Below, one piece after another: positions 35,901 to 39,557 of a stretch of DNA of 39,557 bases (position 1 is its first letter; every line of letters starts with the position of its first letter). Both the position numbers and the translations under genes were made by a program. Source of the stretch: JAWLFY01 sp964462125 (GTDB lineage Bacteria > Planctomycetota > Planctomycetia > Pirellulales > Pirellulaceae); the NCBI GenBank assembly GCA_964462125.1, contig CAYWXT010000013.1, positions 1-39,557 on the forward strand, read 5' to 3'. The notes below the pieces were generated by a model. That model searched no databases. It worked only from the letters and a program-made list of their open reading frames with translations, and was not told the origin of the DNA.

Positions 35901-36385
35901 CCGGTTTCTCCAACCGGAGCAAGCTTTCCGCCGGTGGGACCGCGTTGGCGATGCATTCCTGCGACCACGATTTGCCCCATGATCGACGACGGCGGTGTCA
36001 TCTGCGGTCGGATACCGTCGGGTAGGCTTCCTTCGAGCGTGGCCAATCGTTCGCTGATGGTCTGGCGCGCCGCACGGACCGGCGTCGACCAATCAAATTC
36101 GACGTAGATCACATTCAGCCCGGCGGTCGTTTGGCTACGAACCGCCTGAACGCCACTCGCCCCCATGAGGGCAATTTCAATGGGGCGCGTGACCAGGGCT
36201 TCGACCTCCTCGGTTGCAAGCCCCTGAGCCTCGGTGATGATGACGACCCGAGGCCGGTCCAAATCGGGAAAGACGTCGATGGACATTTGCGTTGCCAGGT
36301 ACGATCCGTACAGCAACATGACCAGACTGGCAATGACCACTAGCGTTCGGTAGCGAAGAGACAGTCGTATGATCGCATCTAGCAT
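32939..36385 (-). CDS. Heavy-metal efflux RND pump, CzcA/CusA-like
   Basis: At 1148 residues this is a full RND pump. TM1 lies near residues 13-31, the porter domain contains LMGASGVQAVRSQTTAGLN, TM2-6 lie near 423-580, then a second periplasmic part and a second membrane block to about 1130. The charged TM4 motif reads GELVDDAIVDVEN (493-505), the proton-relay region of HME-RND pumps, but it is neither the classic CzcA nor the CusA form. The family usually has about 1030-1070 residues. The excess sits mainly between residues about 145 and 235, after IMGQIVVAGM. Substrate is probably a divalent or monovalent metal cation. The adaptor gene lies 11 bases upstream and the His-rich lipoprotein gene 12 bases downstream. 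No outer-membrane factor gene is in the window. Confidence 0.96.
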   Translation of the reverse strand: MLDAIIRLSLRYRTLVVIASLVMLLYGSYLATQMSIDVFPDLDRPRVVIITEAQGLATEEVEALVTRPIEIALMGASGVQAVRSQTTAGLNVIYVEFDWSTPVRAARQTISERLATLEGSLPDGIRPQMTPPSSIMGQIVVAGMHRQRGPTGGKLAPVGETGFVAELNADERDFTLQVWNPEVRHDPAAWKPIDFELLDWLTEPRSENGDATALAAISIDDQQHEIEFQSRTRQLIELRTIADWIIRPRLLKVAGVAEVFMQGGDRKQYQILLDPAALLEYDVTVQAVEQVLRESNINTSGGYAITGETERPIRVLGRLGSGSRDVVQELKDIPVSRNPKRSVLLDQVAHVIEGPEIKRGDGSINGESGVVFTVVKQPHVDTRQLTDDVAAAFDEVEASLPHDIRVNSELFRLKNFIDRGIFNVGEALVIGATLVILVLFLFLLNVRTTFITLTAIPMSLVMTTLVFRVTGWISGNELSINVMTLGGIAVAMGELVDDAIVDVENIFRRLKENNHLARPRPAIRVVYEASKEIRNAILFGTAVVILVFLPLFALSGVEGRLFAPLGFAYIVSILASFLISLTVTPVLSYYLLSNAAATRQEGDGLVLRTFKALATPLIRVSMAMPGTLLLATWIVVGIAAWQLAAMGRDFLPPFDEGSVQVNVTLPPGSSLQASNQVSQAIDGVFKSMQKSASNPDGEILDFVRRTGRAEKDEHASPVNFGEYILSMSPDAEQNREDMLAELLERIQNEVPGVDIEVEQPLAHLISHMVSGVYAQIAIKIHGDDLDTLLSLAQQVKGSIEDVQGITPPIIEPVRMTPELHIQFRGEDLSLHGLTREYVADVLQTALRGEVVSEVLEGQRRFDLLIRLEKPSRTDYANLGRLRIDLPHRTAESKRGQIELRDVAKISEGSGPNSVNRENASRRIVVRCNTQGRDLASAVTEIKQRVDDQVAMPVGYYVEYGGQFESQQRATRLIGILAGVSVIGMFAVLFVLFSSVRVVLQILNALPTAFIGGVAALVVTQQNLTVASLVGFISLGGIAVRNGILLVTHYFHLMKEEGEAFSPEMIVRGSLERLAPVLMTALTAGIGLIPLVLGGQEPGREILYPVATVILGGLTTSTFCEFLIHPGLFWKFSGKDAERLADADEVNSI

Positions 36386-36396
36386 GGATTGATCAA

Positions 36397-37815
36397 TTAG
36401 TGAGTCGCGTGCACAGTACCATCAGGATGAACGTGCATCCCTGATGGTTCACCACTTGCCGATTGAGCTTTCAAAATGCGATTGAGGGAGGCCGCCGCGT
36501 TTTGCACAAAGTAAGCCCCGGGCGTCATGTTTCCGTCATTGGCGATGATGACGTTACGGCGATCCTCGTGCAGCACGTGCACGGAAATCTGGTTGAACAG
36601 GCCGCCGTTCTGGCGATAGACGTACGCGTTCGGACCCGCATGCGCAACTGCCTCGGCTGGTAGAACGAATACGTTGGGTAATTTTTCCACCGGCACATAG
36701 ATACGCGCACGCTGGCCTGGCCGAAAACGCCATACAAAAAAGCGTTCGCCATCCTTCCCGTATTTCCGCGACTGGTTGGCGAGCGGAACGAAGAAGTCAA
36801 ACGTACGGCTTTCGAAGTCAATCGAATTGGATAGGTGCCGGATGCGAAATGTCTGGTTGAGAGGCGGCCAGCGAGACGTCGAATCATCCGAGAACTCGAC
36901 TTCGACGGGGCGTGACTCTTCAGCGGCCTGCGCGAGGAATTCGGCCTCTCGATTGAAAGCGTGACCGACGATGTAGAGCAAATGATGATTGGCAAGGCTA
37001 GCGATCAGTTGACCCGGCTGGATGGATTGTCCGAGTTCCACTGCGAGACCCTGCACCTCATACGCGATCGGGGGATCGGATTCATTGGACGAAGTGATTG
37101 TCGATTGATTCGCTTGATTCCCCGATCCATTACCACCTTGCTCGTCGGCGATTTGCGGTAGGGGGGCAACGAGCCGAATCGTTGAAACGAAGTCGCCGGA
37201 TTCGACTTGTTCAATCTGTCGAGGACTGAGCCCACGACTGATCAATTCCTGCCTAGCGGACTCCACGATCGTTGTTTGACGTGTCACGTTGTTATTCAAT
37301 TCAATGAGGCGGTTGCCAGAAACAGCCCCCGTGTTGGCCAGCCCCGAAACACGATCGATTTCAGATTGTAAGAGGGCAATTTCCCGAGTCGCCTTGAAAA
37401 GCTGGGTTTGCGTGGTTTGCAGGTACTCGCTAAGCAACCGGATCGTAATGAGATTTTCGCCTGGTTGAATCGTGTCACCGGGATAAGCGTGGATTTCGGA
37501 AATCACCCCGACCGCAGGGGAAGTGACTTTCCGGTCGGACACACCAGGCCTGTCTTGGACGACCGCGGGAATGGTGACGGTTCGCCAGTAATCGGTAGGT
37601 CTCTCGGGTTTGGACTCTAAACGCAAGTTTTTGCGAGCTTGCTGGCTCAGCTCAAGAACTTGATGCTCGGACAATGCGGCGGCCGCTGGCGATGCAACTT
37701 CGTCGAAATCTGTTCGCTTGGGAAACAAACTGCCGCGGAACGACCACAGTGATGCGGCGACGGCGACGACAATTGCTGGAGCTACCAGCGAGCGCAGTAG
37801 TTTCTTTTGTGACAT
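36397..37815 (-). CDS. RND efflux periplasmic adaptor subunit (CusB/CzcB-like)
   Basis: The 472 residues comprise an N-terminal anchor (about 10-28), then barrel-sandwich halves: VTSPAVGVISEIHAYPGDTIQPG before a helical hairpin (about 145-215) and a second half with VQGLAVELGQSIQPGQLIASL. Beta-barrel and membrane-proximal domains follow (RPGQRARIYVPVEKLPNVFVLPAEAV). These are the marks of a membrane-fusion protein linking an RND pump to an outer-membrane channel. A Gly/Asn-rich insert lies in the second lipoyl half. The C-terminus ends GMHVHPDGTVHATH, a histidine-rich tail that could bind metal. It is 11 bases upstream of the pump gene and about 180 bases downstream of the His-rich secreted protein gene. 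Confidence 0.94.
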   Translation of the reverse strand: MSQKKLLRSLVAPAIVVAVAASLWSFRGSLFPKRTDFDEVASPAAAALSEHQVLELSQQARKNLRLESKPERPTDYWRTVTIPAVVQDRPGVSDRKVTSPAVGVISEIHAYPGDTIQPGENLITIRLLSEYLQTTQTQLFKATREIALLQSEIDRVSGLANTGAVSGNRLIELNNNVTRQTTIVESARQELISRGLSPRQIEQVESGDFVSTIRLVAPLPQIADEQGGNGSGNQANQSTITSSNESDPPIAYEVQGLAVELGQSIQPGQLIASLANHHLLYIVGHAFNREAEFLAQAAEESRPVEVEFSDDSTSRWPPLNQTFRIRHLSNSIDFESRTFDFFVPLANQSRKYGKDGERFFVWRFRPGQRARIYVPVEKLPNVFVLPAEAVAHAGPNAYVYRQNGGLFNQISVHVLHEDRRNVIIANDGNMTPGAYFVQNAAASLNRILKAQSASGEPSGMHVHPDGTVHATH

Positions 37816-37995
37816 GGCGATTCAGATCGCTCCGGTGCTCGTGACGCGAACTGGGGAAATCCTTGATGCCAGTTCACGCAGGCTTTTGATGTGGCTCGCC
37901 TGGTGATGGGCGAGCGAGACACGCTGATGAGACGCGACAATGGAGGCTGACCGACGGTGGGCGACAGCATTGCTTCGCCGTCGCCTTCGCGTTCG

Positions 37996-38511
37996 TTACA
38001 ACCTCAGCGCAGCGTGAAGCACAAAGCGAGGAGGGCCATTGAGCGAGATTGGCTCGTTCCTGCGTTGACGACAAAACTCGACTTTCGAAGAGCCGTCGTC
38101 ATGCGTGTGAGCGACCACGAGGATTTGGGGGGGCTCGCACTTGGGCGTAGTCGACGCAGGGACGTAAACCGGAGTTCCCACCAAGTAAACCGCATCGGAA
38201 TCATGGTCAGCGGGAACCGAGTCAGCGGGAACCGAGTCAGCGGGAACCGAGTCAGCGGGAACCGGGGGCGCGTCGCTCCGGTCCGTTGTTGCTTCCGTGT
38301 CAACTCGATCGTCGCGATCCTCGGCAGGTTCGGGATGCGAGTGGTGGCCATGCGGGGACACATGATGGTGATGTGAATGCCCACCGACGTGGATGTGCGG
38401 TCGGTCAGCTTGGCCTCCGGATGCGTGTGCAGCGCTCACCTCTTGCGAATGAGGGAATACACTCCCCATTGCGAGAAGGGGGATCAGCAATGCGGCAATG
38501 ACGCGTTCCAA
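37996..38511 (-). CDS. His-rich secreted protein of the metal-efflux cluster
   Basis: A TTG at 38511 starts a 171-residue product with a signal-like N-terminus (MERVIAALLIPLLAMGSVFP). The mature part has a strong His cluster (HIHVGGHSHHHHVSPHGHHSHPE, residues about 40-62), an acidic stretch, a PADSV repeat, and a C-terminal domain with two Cys and phrases such as VYLVGTPVYVPAS and ILVVAHTHDDGSSKVEFC. No ATG lies before the signal region; an AGAGG about ten bases upstream of the TTG supports it. I infer a periplasmic metal-binding protein by composition and by position at the head of the RND cluster. Family not recognised. Confidence 0.75.
   Translation of the reverse strand: MERVIAALLIPLLAMGSVFPHSQEVSAAHASGGQADRPHIHVGGHSHHHHVSPHGHHSHPEPAEDRDDRVDTEATTDRSDAPPVPADSVPADSVPADSVPADHDSDAVYLVGTPVYVPASTTPKCEPPQILVVAHTHDDGSSKVEFCRQRRNEPISLNGPPRFVLHAALRL
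38208..38267. repeat. In-frame 15-bp tandem repeat, three exact units plus one partial
   Basis: cagcgggaaccgagt is repeated exactly at 38208-38222, 38223-38237 and 38238-38252, with a diverged fourth copy at 38253-38267. On the coding (minus) strand it gives PADSV pentapeptides in the His-rich secreted protein. Confidence 0.97.
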
Positions 38512-38938
38512 GGAACAGAACCTCTGCGGAGCGAGAACAGCTTATTGTAACCCGTCTTCATCGGTAAGGCCAGAGAAATTCGCGTATACGCCTGCACTAC
38601 TGTGTACGGGTTCAGCAGAACCGCCCGTTGAGGCATCGAGCTGGGCGATGTTGAGAGCGGCACGCCGCTGCCCGATGTCGCCGGAAACGGGTCAGGCGGC
38701 GGCAGCGACGGAAATGAGAGTCATTCGTGTAAGTTTCGCGACCGACACCCGTCCCTCACCAATGGGTGACCGGTCAGGTCGTTGATTCCCCGATCCCGAC
38801 GAAGGCGCGATCCTTGAATCGCACGGCCCCTGATGGTGTCGAGGGGACTGGTTCGCCAACCGGGGAACCTGTATCCGGCCGGTCACACGCCCGTTGCCCC
38901 CAAAAGTATGATGTGAAGTGACTCGGAAAGGACCGACC
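38512..38938. other. Divergent intergenic region between the efflux cluster and the Crp-family gene
   Basis: No supportable gene in 427 bases. It holds a 10-base perfect palindrome GCGTATACGC (38582-38591), 71 bases upstream of the minus-strand His-rich gene. A TATGAT (38907-38912) about 27 bases before the Crp-family start could be a -10 element, but no convincing -35 accompanies it. A good ribosome-binding site GGAAAGGA lies at 38925-38932. Confidence 0.55.
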
Positions 38939-39557
38939 ATGTCGCAAGCGCTTTGGCACATTCGCTCGTGTGCACTTTTCGAGACGCTGACGATCGAACA
39001 GGTATTGCGTTTAGAGTCGCAAAGCCGGTCGCGTCCGTTCGAGCCGCACCAGCCGGTCTACCTCCCCTCGGAGTCCGCGGACAGTGTCTTTCTCCTGGCC
39101 GAAGGGCTGGTCAAGGTCTGTCACCTAACCACAGGTGGGAAAGAGTCGATCCTGGGGTTCATCGAGCCAGGGGAGCTGTTTGGTGAGTCGGCTATACTCG
39201 GTGGCGAACGCCGAGACGAATATGTCGAAGCGATCGAGAAATCCACGGTGCTAATGATTCCAGCGATGGAGGTCAAGCGTTTGATAGACGAGCGGTCTGA
39301 TGTCGCCGTCAGTCTGACGAGGTTGATCGGCTTGCGGCGCCATCGAATTGAACGGCGACTGCGAAATTTGTTGTTTCTCTCCAACCGCGATCGGCTCCTG
39401 CACCTGCTGTTGGATCTCGCGGAGCAGTTCGGCATGCAGCGTGACGATGGGATTCAGCTGCGCATTCGGCTTTCGCATCAGGAGCTCGCCAGTCTGATCG
39501 GCAGTACCCGAGAAACGGTTACCGTGCTGCTGGGACAGATGAAATCCGAGGGGCTGA
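38939..39557 (+). CDS. Crp/Fnr family transcriptional regulator, 3' end off the window
   Basis: The ATG at 38939, six bases after GGAAAGGA, opens a frame of about 206 residues that runs off the right edge. It has a cyclic-nucleotide-binding-like beta-roll (about 12-125; VFLLAEGLVKVCHLTTGG, GFIEPGELFGESAILGG), a dimerisation helix, and a winged helix-turn-helix with SHQELASLIGSTRETVTVLL, whose STRETV recognition helix matches Crp rather than Fnr. The four N-terminal cysteines of an Fnr Fe-S sensor are absent. The ligand is unknown. It is divergent from the metal-efflux cluster and could regulate it, but no binding site was identified. Confidence 0.93.
   Translation, partial: MSQALWHIRSCALFETLTIEQVLRLESQSRSRPFEPHQPVYLPSESADSVFLLAEGLVKVCHLTTGGKESILGFIEPGELFGESAILGGERRDEYVEAIEKSTVLMIPAMEVKRLIDERSDVAVSLTRLIGLRRHRIERRLRNLLFLSNRDRLLHLLLDLAEQFGMQRDDGIQLRIRLSHQELASLIGSTRETVTVLLGQMKSEGL

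Noticed and set aside
38939..39557. Fnr-type oxygen sensor
   Set aside because: Only isolated cysteines occur (for example residue 11) and the four-Cys Fe-S arrangement is missing.

Overview
The window looks like a chromosomal segment of a planctomycete, most likely a Pirellulales (Rhodopirellula-like) bacterium. The evidence is a BBP7-type outer-membrane protein, an N-terminal-domain-only secretin-like protein, a secreted sulfatase, a LemA/M48 pair, many secreted proteins of unknown family, frequent GTG and TTG starts, and GC-rich coding DNA over most of the window. This placement comes from family recognition, not from a marker gene. I see no tRNA, rRNA, CRISPR array, transposase or integrase.

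Layout. 1-2321 (minus): membrane M48 metalloprotease (cut by the left edge) behind LemA. 2556-5585 (minus): very large secreted protein of unknown function, transcribed divergently from a TIM-barrel epimerase-like gene and an overlapping PfkB kinase (5607-7408, plus). 7499-16221 (plus): HTTM-like membrane protein, secreted CxxC protein with a strong terminator, secretin-like scaffold protein, and MMPL-family RND transporter. 16366-22451 (plus): carB, an NtrC-type response regulator with an altered GAFTGA loop, and a GT4 glycosyltransferase. 22461-25749 (minus): three-gene operon of a ROK-family protein, a DUF1611 (DgcN-like) protein and a dipeptide-epimerase-type enolase-superfamily enzyme, which suggests D-glutamate or murein-peptide metabolism. 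26012-27913 (plus): two-CBS-domain protein and BBP7 protein. 28002-30203 (minus): sulfatase fused to an SGNH esterase.

30.4-38.5 kb (minus) looks like an accessory block with lower GC in places. It holds an LRR lipoprotein, a cluster of palindromes, an orphan lipoprotein, a dispersed-type inverted repeat, and a heavy-metal efflux cluster. That cluster runs, in transcription order, His-rich secreted protein, RND adaptor with a His-rich tail, CzcA/CusA-like pump with an apparent insertion of about 90-100 residues, and His-rich lipoprotein. A Crp-family regulator (38939 to the right edge, plus) is divergent from it.

The two points I find most worth following are the metal-efflux cluster, in which three separate proteins carry clustered histidines around an atypical pump with no outer-membrane factor nearby, and the in-frame 15- or 18-bp tandem arrays, five in number, scattered through four unrelated secreted or membrane genes.
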